This document shows, piece by piece, positions 13,377 to 20,975 of a stretch of DNA of 30,111 bases; position 1 is the first letter of the stretch, and every line of letters starts with the position of its first letter. The notes below the pieces were generated by a model. It searched no databases, was not told where the DNA came from, and was given only the letters and a program-made list of their open reading frames with translations. The translations under genes were made by a program, and so were the position numbers. Source of the stretch: a virus; IMG/VR virus record IMGVR_UViG_3300017989_000323, positions 1-30,111 of that record; one strand, 5' to 3'.

Positions 13377-14548
13377 GGGGGGCAGCCACTTCCGACCTCC
13401 ACCTGGGATTCCGGGCGTTTTCGGCCATGATCGACGGCCGGAATGCCCGGGAGGTGGATGTCGAGCGCGCATGGGCGCAGGCGGTCGATCGGATCTGTGA
13501 GGCAGGTCCGGACTTCGTGGGGATCCCCGGGGATGTCTTCCACCATCCCCGGGTCGGAATCCACTCCGTGAAGGCCTGGCGGAACGGGATTCTCCGGATA
13601 GTAGAGGAGACCGAGGCGGAGATCGTCATCGTGCAGGGCAACCACGATGCGGCGAAGACCTCCGAGACCCTCTCACCGATCGTGATCCCGGATGATTACG
13701 CCCGGGTTCATATCCTGACCGAGCCTGGCCGGGTACGGTTCGAGACGTCCACCGGTGAGAAGGTGGCGGTGGCATGTTTTCCCTTCGTGAAGCTCGGCCA
13801 AGAGTTCTCCTACAAGCTCGAGCCCGCAGATGATGCGGACACGAACATCCTACTCCTGCACGCCGCGGTAAAGACCTCTGTCGACGGAAAGGCACTACCC
13901 CATTTCTACGGAGGGGCAGGAGCCCTCGACATGGGCCGGGAAGCCGACCGCTGGGATGCGATCATCGTCGGCGATTACCACGAGTACACCCAGCTGGTTC
14001 CCGACCGGATCGTTCTCTACCCCGGTTCACTCGAACGGACCTCCTCGAATATCTGGAACGAGCATGATCCGAAGGGCCTGGTGTTCTTCGACACGGCGAA
14101 CCAGACGCACGAGTTCGTGACGGTCTCCACCAGGGAGATGGTCGACCATGTCTTCAGATCGAACGAGGAGGAAGACGAGGATTACGTCTACATCGACGCG
14201 ATCGACGCTGAGAGCGTGAACTCGGAACTCCTCCGCCTCCTCGATGGAGGGTACATCCCCGAGGACAGCATCTTCCGCGTCAAGGTCGACAACTTCCCCC
14301 GCGGCGATCGCGACCAGATCGACTGGAAGCTGGTCCGCGAACTCAAAGCCCACTGCCTCCACTTCTATCTCGATCTCCGATACGCAGAGCGCACAGCAAC
14401 CGATCTCGGCGACCGCCGGGACGGGGCGGGGCGTTCCCTACGCGACGAGGCCGTGGCCTTCCTCGAGGAAGACCCGCCGGAGGTCCGGGACTGCGCCATG
14501 GGCTACCTCTTCCCACCGGAGGAGGAGACGGAGGAGGTGCCGGCATGA
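13373..14548 (+). CDS. sbcD: SbcD/Mre11-like metallophosphoesterase nuclease
   Basis: A 391-residue protein with all the calcineurin-type metal-binding motifs in order: DLHLG (Asp8, His10), GDVFHH (Asp54), GNHD (Asn90-Asp92), LLLHA (His163) and GDYHEY (His203). It is expected to be the manganese-dependent exo/endonuclease subunit partnering with the SbcC-like ATPase encoded next, comparable to T4 gp47 or T5 D12. The C-terminal ~130 residues form the capping and SbcC-binding part. The ATG overlaps the preceding stop, and its own stop overlaps the sbcC start (ATGA). The role would be DNA end processing for recombination-dependent replication. Confidence 0.9.
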   Translation: MRGAATSDLHLGFRAFSAMIDGRNAREVDVERAWAQAVDRICEAGPDFVGIPGDVFHHPRVGIHSVKAWRNGILRIVEETEAEIVIVQGNHDAAKTSETLSPIVIPDDYARVHILTEPGRVRFETSTGEKVAVACFPFVKLGQEFSYKLEPADDADTNILLLHAAVKTSVDGKALPHFYGGAGALDMGREADRWDAIIVGDYHEYTQLVPDRIVLYPGSLERTSSNIWNEHDPKGLVFFDTANQTHEFVTVSTREMVDHVFRSNEEEDEDYVYIDAIDAESVNSELLRLLDGGYIPEDSIFRVKVDNFPRGDRDQIDWKLVRELKAHCLHFYLDLRYAERTATDLGDRRDGAGRSLRDEAVAFLEEDPPEVRDCAMGYLFPPEEETEEVPA

Positions 14549-17010
14549 AGCTGATCAGCTTGAAGCTGGAGAACTTCCGCCAGCACGCGGATACCGAGAT
14601 CACCTTTCCGATTACCGGACTGACCGGGATCCTCGGAGCGAACGAGAGCGGGAAGAGCACGGTCGTCGAGGCAGTCGAGTGGATCCTGTTCGGCGCCCGG
14701 GCCACCCGGGGAACGGTGAAGAGCATCCGCTGGACCGGCGCCACAGGCCGTCAGATCGCCCGTGGCGAGCTCGTGTTCGAAGTGGGCGGGACGGTCTACC
14801 GCTGCAAGCGCACCGAGAATGACGCCTCGCTGAAGATCGAGGGCCAGGCGACACCTGTCGCCGCGAGCATCAGCGGTGTTGATTCGATGATCCCCCGGAT
14901 CCTTGGGATGGACCTCGACGAGTTCAGCGCCACCTACCTCTGCCGGCAGAAAGATCTGAACCGGCTCTCCATCATGGGCGGTACCGATCGGAAGCAGTTC
15001 GTGCTGAAGCTCATGGGGGTGGGGAAGGTCGACCAGGCGCTGAGATCCTGCAGGGCGACGAAGAACGCCCTGAAGAACGAGGTGCAGGGATTGAAGGAGG
15101 GCCTCGGGGAACGGGAGCCGCTCGAGGAGGAGAAGCGGGTGGCCCAGGCTGTGGAGGCTGCCGAACAGTCTGCACACCACGAAGCGGAACAGAAAGTAAC
15201 CGACACCGAGGTTCAGTACACCTCGGCGAAGGAAGCCCTCGATACTTCCACGGAGAAGCAGAACCAGCACCGGGAACTGGAGCAGAAGCGCACCCAGGCA
15301 TCGGGCGAGATCAACTCTGCCGAGCGTGAGCTCACCCGCCTGAGGAACGATGAAGAGAAGGCCACGGAGGCCCGGGAGAGGGTTGCGAAGGCGGACGAGC
15401 AGCTGGCCGACCTGAAGATCCTGCGAGAGGAACGCGACTCGATCAGGGAGGCGAAGGCTAGAGCCAACGAGCGGATCCGCCTGCAGAAGTTGATCGACGA
15501 ACAGACCTCCGAGATCTCCGCCCTGAAGGAAAAGGCAGACGAGTTCGCGGGATCGATACCAGAGGAACCGATGGCAAATCTCATCGGTCTCTCTGAGGCC
15601 CAGCAGGAACTCCCCGTCCTCCAGGAGGACCGAAAGACCCGTCTGATTGAGGCGGAGAAAGCACGAGCAGTAGCTCTCTCGAGGAGTGAAGAAATCGGGA
15701 AGCAGCTGCAGACGATATCAGCTCTCGGCCCTGACGGAGAATGCCCAACCTGCACGAAAGTGATCGGCGAGGATTACGACACTATCCACTCTGCTCTGAG
15801 CGAGATCGTCACCCAGGCGGAGAAGGATGCGATCGACCTGCAGAAGAAGATCGATTCCCTGAAATCTCCGACCGACGAGGAGATGGAGCTCCAGGCTCGT
15901 ATCGAGGAGCTGCAGGAACGGGCTGCAGCCGTGAAGCAGGCTCGTGAGAAGCGGGAGCAGATCACCACCCGCATCCGGGAGATTCAGGAAGAGGTCACCC
16001 GAAAGGAGCAGGTCCTCTCTGAGAACCGCAACGAGCTCGCCGGTATGCCTGGCGGGGCCTACAACCAGGACCGGCTCACCGAGGTTGAAACCCGGATCCA
16101 GAACCTCGAAAAGCTCGAGGAGCAGGTCCGGGCGGACCGATCGCTTGCCGACCGCCTTCCCTCCATCCAGGAGGAGAAGCAGCGCAGGACGAAGCAGGTC
16201 GATCTCGGCCAGGAGGTTATTACCGAGGTCAACCGGGATATCGAGGTGCTCGGATTCAATGCCGAGAGACATCAAGAGATCTTCCGGGACACGGAGAAAG
16301 CGCGAGAGGACCTGACCGGGGCGAAGACTGCCCGGGCCCGGGCCGAGGAGGCTCTGAAGGGGGCCCGCGACCGCCTGGAGAGGGCAGAGAAGGCCCTGCA
16401 GGGCTACGACGAGCGCGCGGAATCCCTGAATGCGAAGCAGGAGTCCCTACGGATACACGAGCGCGCCTCCGAGCGTCTGGCGGACTTCAGGACCGCCATG
16501 GCCGCCTCGATCCGCCCCGAACTCGAGGAACTCACCAGCGGATTCATCCACATTCTCACAGACGGCCGTCACGAGGCGGTCACGCTGACGGAGGAATTCG
16601 ACGTCGTGCTGCAGGAAGGCGGCCTCGATATGGAGGTCGTCTCCGGTGGCACCGAGGACATCTCCTCAATCGCCCTGCGCCTGGCGATCAGTCAGATGAT
16701 CGCCGAGCGGGCCGGTCACCCTCTCTCCTTGCTCGTGTTTGATGAGCCTTTCGGATCCCTCGACGAGACCCGCCGGCGGAACGTCACCGACCTGCTGGAT
16801 CGCCTAAAGGCAACCTTCGAGCAGGTCCTGGTGGTGACGCACGTCGACGAGGTCAAGAACACGGTCGACCAGGTCTTGCTGGTGGAATTCGACGAATCGA
16901 AAAGCCGGAGCCAGGTGATGGCGGACTGGGCGATGGAAGTCCCCGGGGAACCTGAGGAAGTCCCGGAGCAGACGCAGGAAACCGCCGAGCTCGTGAGCGA
17001 GTCGGCATGA
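14545..17010 (+). CDS. sbcC: SbcC/Rad50-like ATPase with zinc hook
   Basis: An 821-residue SMC-type ATPase. The Walker A motif is GANESGKST (31-39), the signature-like motif VSGGT is at 699-703, and Walker B VFDEPFGSLDE has Asp733-Glu734. In between are two long antiparallel coiled coils meeting at a zinc hook, CPTC (Cys400-Cys403), very near the centre of the protein. It is shorter than E. coli SbcC (1,048 residues) because of shorter coils, as usual for phage versions such as T4 gp46. It should form a complex with the SbcD-like protein to open and resect DNA ends. The C-terminal ~35 residues are an extra acidic tail. Confidence 0.92.
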   Translation: MKLISLKLENFRQHADTEITFPITGLTGILGANESGKSTVVEAVEWILFGARATRGTVKSIRWTGATGRQIARGELVFEVGGTVYRCKRTENDASLKIEGQATPVAASISGVDSMIPRILGMDLDEFSATYLCRQKDLNRLSIMGGTDRKQFVLKLMGVGKVDQALRSCRATKNALKNEVQGLKEGLGEREPLEEEKRVAQAVEAAEQSAHHEAEQKVTDTEVQYTSAKEALDTSTEKQNQHRELEQKRTQASGEINSAERELTRLRNDEEKATEARERVAKADEQLADLKILREERDSIREAKARANERIRLQKLIDEQTSEISALKEKADEFAGSIPEEPMANLIGLSEAQQELPVLQEDRKTRLIEAEKARAVALSRSEEIGKQLQTISALGPDGECPTCTKVIGEDYDTIHSALSEIVTQAEKDAIDLQKKIDSLKSPTDEEMELQARIEELQERAAAVKQAREKREQITTRIREIQEEVTRKEQVLSENRNELAGMPGGAYNQDRLTEVETRIQNLEKLEEQVRADRSLADRLPSIQEEKQRRTKQVDLGQEVITEVNRDIEVLGFNAERHQEIFRDTEKAREDLTGAKTARARAEEALKGARDRLERAEKALQGYDERAESLNAKQESLRIHERASERLADFRTAMAASIRPELEELTSGFIHILTDGRHEAVTLTEEFDVVLQEGGLDMEVVSGGTEDISSIALRLAISQMIAERAGHPLSLLVFDEPFGSLDETRRRNVTDLLDRLKATFEQVLVVTHVDEVKNTVDQVLLVEFDESKSRSQVMADWAMEVPGEPEEVPEQTQETAELVSESA

Positions 17011-17264
17011 GTGACGCGGGGGCACAACTCACTGAGGTAGTCCTGTTGAAACGGAACAGCGGCGGTTCCGGTGCCCCCGCACAGAAAAACCAGGGGGGCG
17101 GCGGGTCTAGAGCAGGCCTCAGCGGGCCTGTCCGGAAACGACCGGGGACCGTCCCCCGCCACAAACAAACGGGGAGCGGCGCTCAGGGAAAGCCGAGCAC
17201 CTATTGTCAGGCCAGAGACTGGCTCGGCGCGCTGCTCCCCGTAGGAACGAGGAAGGGACAATGA
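17007..17264 (+). CDS. Low-complexity hypothetical protein (doubtful)
   Basis: An 85-residue frame whose ATG overlaps the sbcC stop and whose TGA overlaps the next ATG. That double coupling supports translation. Against it, the product is Gly/Arg/Pro/Ser-rich with no hydrophobic core or recognised motif, and its second half coincides with a long perfect-to-near-perfect RNA hairpin (17169-17242). It may be a real short disordered protein, or the bases may be kept for RNA structure. Confidence 0.4.
   Translation: MSDAGAQLTEVVLLKRNSGGSGAPAQKNQGGGGSRAGLSGPVRKRPGTVPRHKQTGSGAQGKPSTYCQARDWLGALLPVGTRKGQ
17169..17242 (+). ncRNA. Possible structured RNA element after sbcC
   Basis: A nested inverted repeat: outer stem ACGGGGAGCGGCGC (17169-17182) with GCGCTGCTCCCCGT (17229-17242), 14 bp with one G-U pair; a 9-base bulge on the 5' side only; then inner stem GCCGAGC (17192-17198) with GCTCGGC (17222-17228), stacked directly on the outer stem's 3' strand; and a 23-base loop. 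It ends 18 bases before the ATG of a tiny membrane-protein gene. It could be a translational control element, a processing site or a small RNA. I know of no matching RNA family. Confidence 0.4.
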
Positions 17265-17347
17265 AATGGCGAACTTTCGATCGGGCCGGCTGGGCGACAA
17301 TCGTCTTCGCCGTCCTGTACTTCGGCTGGCAGGCGTTTCTCCGATGA
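17261..17347 (+). CDS. Micro-protein of 28 residues with one transmembrane helix
   Basis: The ATG is preceded by a strong GAGGAAGGG. The product begins with a short basic head (MKWRTFDR) followed by one hydrophobic helix rich in Trp, Phe and Tyr. Its TGA overlaps the next ATG. The Shine-Dalgarno and coupling make translation likely. Function unknown; it is the first of four consecutive small membrane proteins. Confidence 0.5.
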   Translation: MKWRTFDRAGWATIVFAVLYFGWQAFLR

Positions 17348-17448
17348 CCTGGCCGCTCTGGGTGCGTCTCGTCGTCTCTGCCGGCCTCCTCCTCATTGCT
17401 ACGGGCGCCGGTCTGGCTCTGCGGTCAACCATCAATCGGAAGAGGTGA
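17344..17448 (+). CDS. Micro-protein of 34 residues with one transmembrane helix
   Basis: The ATG overlaps the preceding stop (ATGA). The product is a single hydrophobic helix (about residues 5-27, Leu/Val/Ala-rich) followed by a basic end (RSTINRKR), giving an inner-membrane orientation with the C-terminus inside. The same frame is open upstream to 17266, but the TM-only version has the coupled start. Function unknown. Confidence 0.48.
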   Translation: MTWPLWVRLVVSAGLLLIATGAGLALRSTINRKR

Positions 17449-17452
17449 CCAC

Positions 17453-17776
17453 ATGAAACGAATCCTGCGTGCTCTCGGGCGGGCGCTTAAGCGTATCGGT
17501 GTATTCGCGGAACGAGTAGGTGCCTTCGTAGCCGCTGCATTCCCCTGGATCATGCTCGGGGTGATGATCACCGGTATCGGCTGGTTCGTGACGAGTGGCA
17601 TCAAGGTGCCTGCATGGGCGGCTTTTCTGTGCTTCATGGTCGGTGGCATTTTCGGGCTTCTGATTGCCTCAATGTGTGCCGTATCTGGCCGGGCCGATGA
17701 TCATCTGTTCCGAGTCATCAAACACGGTCCGGAGAAGAGCGAAGAAATCCGGGAAGCGCTCGGGATCGGCGCCTGA
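17453..17776 (+). CDS. Small two-TM membrane protein
   Basis: A 107-residue protein with AGAGGTG before its ATG. A basic amphipathic N-terminus (residues 1-20) precedes two hydrophobic helices (about 24-45 and 50-73, with Gly/Pro turns), then a soluble charged tail (78-107). Size and topology overlap with holins, but it lies in the early operon far from the endolysin, so I do not call it a holin. Its stop overlaps the next ATG. Confidence 0.62.
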   Translation: MKRILRALGRALKRIGVFAERVGAFVAAAFPWIMLGVMITGIGWFVTSGIKVPAWAAFLCFMVGGIFGLLIASMCAVSGRADDHLFRVIKHGPEKSEEIREALGIGA

Positions 17777-17949
17777 TGCGGGACAGCAAATCAGAGCTGA
17801 GGGTGCTGTGGACCTTTTTCAGGGTCGCAATGGTTGGGGTTTTAACCCTGCTCGCCTTGAAAAACATGATCATTGGCAACCTCGATGGGGCAACCCTCGA
17901 CTGCGTGATCATCCTGATGCTATCGCAGGGATTTAAGGAGGCATCGTGA
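17776..17949 (+). CDS. 57-residue membrane protein
   Basis: ATG overlaps the preceding TGA. After a charged N-terminus (MRDSKSELR) there is a clear hydrophobic helix (about residues 11-30) and a second, shorter one (about 42-51). Its final codons (GFKEAS) carry AAGGAGG, the ribosome-binding site of the next gene. It is the fourth consecutive small membrane protein in this early cluster. Function unknown. Confidence 0.55.
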   Translation: MRDSKSELRVLWTFFRVAMVGVLTLLALKNMIIGNLDGATLDCVIILMLSQGFKEAS

Positions 17950-18074
17950 GCCGCCGGCGAAGGCGCAAGAAGATCTTCACCTGCAATCACAAGGGCTTCG
18001 GGAAGTACTGCCATCGGTGCTGGCAGCGGGAGGGCGTGAAGAAGGGCCGCAAGCCGAGGGATCCGGATGCCTGA
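17946..18074 (+). CDS. 42-residue basic zinc-binding-like protein
   Basis: A GTG start overlapping the previous stop (GTGA), with AAGGAGG at ideal spacing. The product is extremely basic, starting with a run of Arg/Lys. It contains Cys13, His15, Cys22, His23 and Cys25 in a compact TCNH...YCHRCW arrangement that could bind one zinc ion. Nucleic-acid binding is plausible from charge. The stop overlaps the following gene. Confidence 0.55.
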   Translation: MSRRRRRKKIFTCNHKGFGKYCHRCWQREGVKKGRKPRDPDA

Positions 18075-18366
18075 AGTCGCCGCCCAGCTGGACATGGAAT
18101 TCGCGGTCGTGACCGATGGTCCTCCGCCGCCGAATCCGAAGTGGCGAGAGGGGACTGCGAAGTACGAACTCTACTGGCTTCTGCGCAACTACTGGCCCGA
18201 GTGGTGCCCGGTCAGCCGCATCCAGGAAATCACCAGCAAGTATACCCAGCGCTTCAACAACGCTGGCGAGATGAACGACTACTTCCGCCCGCTCGGGTGG
18301 GAGATTCGTAACCGTGAAGACAAGAGCCGGAACCTGTCCTGGTACCGGTTTGAGAGGATCTGCTGA
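18067..18366 (+). CDS. Hypothetical protein, possible winged-helix fold
   Basis: A 99-residue protein overlapping the previous gene by eight bases. Residues ~32-95 contain a helical segment (KYELYWLLRNYWPEW, VSRIQEITSKY) followed by a Trp/Tyr-rich strand pair (LGWEIRNRED, NLSWYRF). This is reminiscent of a small winged helix, but no family is recognised. It is a member of the early operon with coupled neighbours on both sides. Confidence 0.6.
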   Translation: MPEVAAQLDMEFAVVTDGPPPPNPKWREGTAKYELYWLLRNYWPEWCPVSRIQEITSKYTQRFNNAGEMNDYFRPLGWEIRNREDKSRNLSWYRFERIC

Positions 18367-18599
18367 TGACAGCTGCAACCATGCCACTTGAAGGAGACCG
18401 GGTTGTCCTGGCAGGCGATAGCCGGGTGCTACGGGTGTTCTCGCTGGTGGAGGAAGACGGCGAGGTCATCGGGGTCAACCTCTACGATACCTGGCGTGCG
18501 CCGAAGCCGGTCGGATTCATCCGACTCGATGACCTGGAATATGATCCTGTCCCTGTTCTCCACCGTGGCCTTGCGACAAAGATGGGGCCGGCGCGGTGA
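18366..18599 (+). CDS. Small beta-rich hypothetical protein
   Basis: A 77-residue protein with an ATGA-type overlap at its start and its stop overlapping the RusA-like gene. The first 55 residues look like a compact beta barrel of SH3 type (GDRVVLAGDSRVLRVFSLVEED, then IGVNLYD). No family recognised; likely a small replication or recombination accessory protein by position. Confidence 0.58.
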   Translation: MTAATMPLEGDRVVLAGDSRVLRVFSLVEEDGEVIGVNLYDTWRAPKPVGFIRLDDLEYDPVPVLHRGLATKMGPAR

Positions 18600-19030
18600 T
18601 GACCATCCAGTCCGACATCTTCGTCGGCCAGGAGGTTACCTCCCTCACCTTCAACCTGCCTATTCCCCCGCGACCGTGGGCCCGCACAGGCGGCCAGGGG
18701 AAGCGACGGTTCACTCCTGAGCACCTGCGCGAGTACTACAAGACGATCGCGTACTACGCCACGACTCAGCTGCAGCCGGGCTGGCGGGAATTCACCGAGC
18801 CCTGCACTCTCACGATCTATCTCAACCCTGAATACGCACAGATCCACGTCACTCGGGATCTCCGCCTGAGACGGCTTCTGCGCGGGGATCTCTCCAACTA
18901 CGTGAAGAGCATCGAGGACGGCCTGCAGGGCGTGCTCTGGCAGAACGATCGCCAGATCGCCCGCCTGATCGTCGAGGAAGTCGACGTGCCCCTCGAAGAT
19001 TTCAAACCTTCAGAAAGCGAGGCTGACTGA
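18599..19030 (+). CDS. rusA: RusA-like Holliday-junction resolvase
   Basis: A 143-residue protein with the size and key pattern of RusA: an N-terminal PIPPRPWART segment, then GDLSNYVKSIEDGLQGVLWQND-type catalytic region (residues 96-117). By comparison with E. coli RusA (Asp70, Asp72, Lys76 and Asp91 needed for cleavage), Asp97, Lys103 and Asp117 are conserved, but the Asp72 position is Ser99. RusA cuts four-way DNA junctions as a dimer, and here would resolve recombination intermediates made by the RecT-like and SbcCD-like proteins upstream. Start at the ATG overlapping the previous stop; a GTG one codon earlier is an alternative. Confidence 0.82.
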   Translation: MTIQSDIFVGQEVTSLTFNLPIPPRPWARTGGQGKRRFTPEHLREYYKTIAYYATTQLQPGWREFTEPCTLTIYLNPEYAQIHVTRDLRLRRLLRGDLSNYVKSIEDGLQGVLWQNDRQIARLIVEEVDVPLEDFKPSESEAD

Positions 19031-19528
19031 ATGTTCCGACAGAACGCACGTGTTCGCTGCCAGATCGGTGATCCGAAGGCAACGCATGGGAAAGAGCACC
19101 TGCAGCAGGTGATCCCCTGCGTATTCACCGTTCCGCTCTCCGAGGCCCAGGATCAGCTGGGTATCCCGATACACGATTTCATCGACGGCCTCGAGGGCCA
19201 CATGACCAATCCTCACGTTCAGGGAAAACTCCCCGTCGACGATGAAGATGAACCGAAGGTCTTCGAGGTTCTGATCTGGGGAGCCTCTGACAACGACCTC
19301 GAGCAGGAGGAGTACTACAACCAGAGCCCCCTCCAGCTCGACGACGCGACGCTGAGTCGCTTCACGGCCTATCCGACGAAGGCTTACGAGGGCTCGGTCG
19401 CGATCAAGGCCTACGTCACAGTGCCCTACCGAAGTGAGGCCCTGGCGGGGAAGATCGACAAGCTGGCCGGCGAGTCGGTTCGGATGCAGCTGACAGAGCT
19501 CCAGACAGAGCTCGAGCTGAGGGAATAA
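19031..19528 (+). CDS. Hypothetical protein next to rusA
   Basis: A 165-residue protein starting immediately after the rusA stop, with its stop overlapping the next ATG (TAATG). It appears mixed alpha/beta, acidic, with two central strands (KVFEVLIWGAS, VAIKAYVTVPY) and a helical C-terminus (KIDKLAGESVRMQLTELQTELEL). No family recognised. The operon position suggests a role in replication or recombination, for example a single-strand-binding or nuclease accessory protein; this is inference. Confidence 0.6.
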   Translation: MFRQNARVRCQIGDPKATHGKEHLQQVIPCVFTVPLSEAQDQLGIPIHDFIDGLEGHMTNPHVQGKLPVDDEDEPKVFEVLIWGASDNDLEQEEYYNQSPLQLDDATLSRFTAYPTKAYEGSVAIKAYVTVPYRSEALAGKIDKLAGESVRMQLTELQTELELRE

Positions 19529-19824
19529 TGCCCCTCTCAGCCCGGATACGATACGCCACGGGCGCCGATACCTTCGAGGTCCTCAGCGACTTCAACAAGA
19601 AGGCGAACGAGGCCTGGAAGGCGGCTGTGCCGCTCACACACCGCCGCTGGAGCGAAGAGGACTATCGCTGGACCTTCAGCCTCGACTACTACCCCCAGGT
19701 CGAACGGATCCTCCTGAGCTTCTACGACCACGTGACGAAGGAGATGGTCCTACCGACCGGGGAGGTGGAGGTCACAGACCTGATCACTGGTGAGGTGACA
19801 ACCCAGGGGAACCTCTTCACGTGA
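19528..19824 (+). CDS. Small hypothetical protein, HARP-like pattern
   Basis: A 98-residue protein coupled to genes on both sides. The central segment (FNKKANEAWKAAVPLTHRRWSEEDYRWTFS, written here as its key parts FNKKANEAWK and HRRW...RWTF) is like the short domain in which a protein measures the host-type motif W-(D/S)-x-x-x-x-x-W before a helix, as in HARP/HepA-related domains that bind forked DNA. The match is loose. The C-terminal 25 residues form a Thr/Val-rich beta segment. Confidence 0.55.
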   Translation: MPLSARIRYATGADTFEVLSDFNKKANEAWKAAVPLTHRRWSEEDYRWTFSLDYYPQVERILLSFYDHVTKEMVLPTGEVEVTDLITGEVTTQGNLFT

Positions 19825-20075
19825 CCGCCACCTACGGCACCCTCTGCGCCTGGCTCGGGGATTTCGCGAAGGAGATGATGGTTGCCACGACGCCATTCAG
19901 GCGGCGAGAGCTCATGACCAACATCAGCACTCGGGCCCGGAGGGATGGATTCACAGAGGACGAGATCGATCACATTCGCGTACTGGCCGTCCGGGAATTG
20001 AGGCGGATCCAGCGAAGCGGCACCCCGGGGCGGAAGTCGTCGGGTAGACCACAGAGCATTCCAGGGGAGGAATGA
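19821..20075 (+). CDS. Small hypothetical protein
   Basis: An 84-residue protein starting at a GTG that overlaps the previous TGA. It is largely helical (residues 5-68), then has a basic, Gly/Ser/Pro-rich tail. The sequence before its stop includes GGGGAGG, the Shine-Dalgarno of the DUF5131 gene. No family recognised. Confidence 0.55.
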   Translation: MTATYGTLCAWLGDFAKEMMVATTPFRRRELMTNISTRARRDGFTEDEIDHIRVLAVRELRRIQRSGTPGRKSSGRPQSIPGEE

Positions 20076-20971
20076 TGCCGACCAAGATCGAATGGACCGA
20101 GGAAACCTGGAACCCCGTCACCGGATGCACGAAGGTCTCTGCCGGCTGCCAGAACTGCTATGCCGAGCGCATGGCGAAGCGGCTGGCAGGGAGGTATGGA
20201 TATCCGGCCGATGATCCTTTCCGGGTGACGCTGCAAGAGGACCAGCTGAGTAAGCCACTCTCCTGGCGGAAGCCCCGGATGGTCTTCGTCTGCAGCATGG
20301 GGGATCTGTTCCACCCGGACGTGCCGGACGAGTACATCACTCAAATCTTTGATGTGATGGCAAAAGCACGTTGGTACAGGCAAACGTTTCAAGTTCTCAC
20401 TAAGAGACCGGAAAGAATGAGGGAGCATCTACTCGCTCGTAAGGCACTAACTGCGCCCAACGTCTGGCTAGGTGTAACGGCCGAGAACCAGGAGACCGCC
20501 GACCAGCGTATACCAATCCTGCTCCAAACCCCGGCCGCGGTCAGGTTCGTGTCGTGCGAGCCGCTGCTGGGGTCGTTGGACTTGGCAGAGGGCGGACACG
20601 GGTGGCTATTCGTCACTGACTTAACAGACGGCAGACGCACCCATCTCGATTGGGTGATCGTCGGCGGTGAGTCGGGACCGAAGGCCCGGCCGGCTCACCC
20701 GGATTGGTTTCGCTCTATCCGCGATCAATGCCAGTCCGCCGGGGTGCCGTTCTTCTTCAAGCAGTGGGGTGAGTGGATTCCAGTAGATGAAGTGCCGAGC
20801 GGATATGCCCACTACAACGACGTAAAAACGCCGGGCAAAGGCGGTCACGTCAGACGTTCGCGGCTGGTCGATGATGTGCTGATGGTACGTGTCGGTAAAA
20901 AGGCCGCCGACCGCATACTCGACGGCCGCACCTGGGACGAATTCCCGAACACTGGAGAGGAGCAGCGGTAG
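20075..20971 (+). CDS. DUF5131 (phage Gp37/Gp68) three-Cys protein, radical-SAM-like
   Basis: A 298-residue protein of the phage Gp37/Gp68 family. The hallmark is near the start: Trp-Asn-Pro-Val-Thr-Gly-Cys18, then Cys25 and Cys28 followed by Tyr-Ala-Glu, a CX6CX2C cluster thought to hold an iron-sulfur centre in a TIM-barrel related to radical SAM enzymes. Other family segments present are FVCSMGDLFH, VLTKRPERM, NVWLGVTAENQ, RFVSCEPLLG, WVIVGGESGP and PFFFKQWGEW. The biochemical activity is not established. The tandem ATGs at 20072 and 20075 are both possible; the second fits the GGGGAGG spacing better. The middle of the gene (about 20340-20480) is more AT-rich than its ends. Confidence 0.9.
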   Translation: MPTKIEWTEETWNPVTGCTKVSAGCQNCYAERMAKRLAGRYGYPADDPFRVTLQEDQLSKPLSWRKPRMVFVCSMGDLFHPDVPDEYITQIFDVMAKARWYRQTFQVLTKRPERMREHLLARKALTAPNVWLGVTAENQETADQRIPILLQTPAAVRFVSCEPLLGSLDLAEGGHGWLFVTDLTDGRRTHLDWVIVGGESGPKARPAHPDWFRSIRDQCQSAGVPFFFKQWGEWIPVDEVPSGYAHYNDVKTPGKGGHVRRSRLVDDVLMVRVGKKAADRILDGRTWDEFPNTGEEQR

Positions 20972-20975
20972 GGAC

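Noticed and set aside
17140-17156. Short GC palindrome GGGGACCGTCCCC upstream of the nested hairpin
   Set aside because: Loop of one base makes it poor as RNA; in GC-rich sequence such a palindrome is not surprising. Not counted as part of the proposed RNA.
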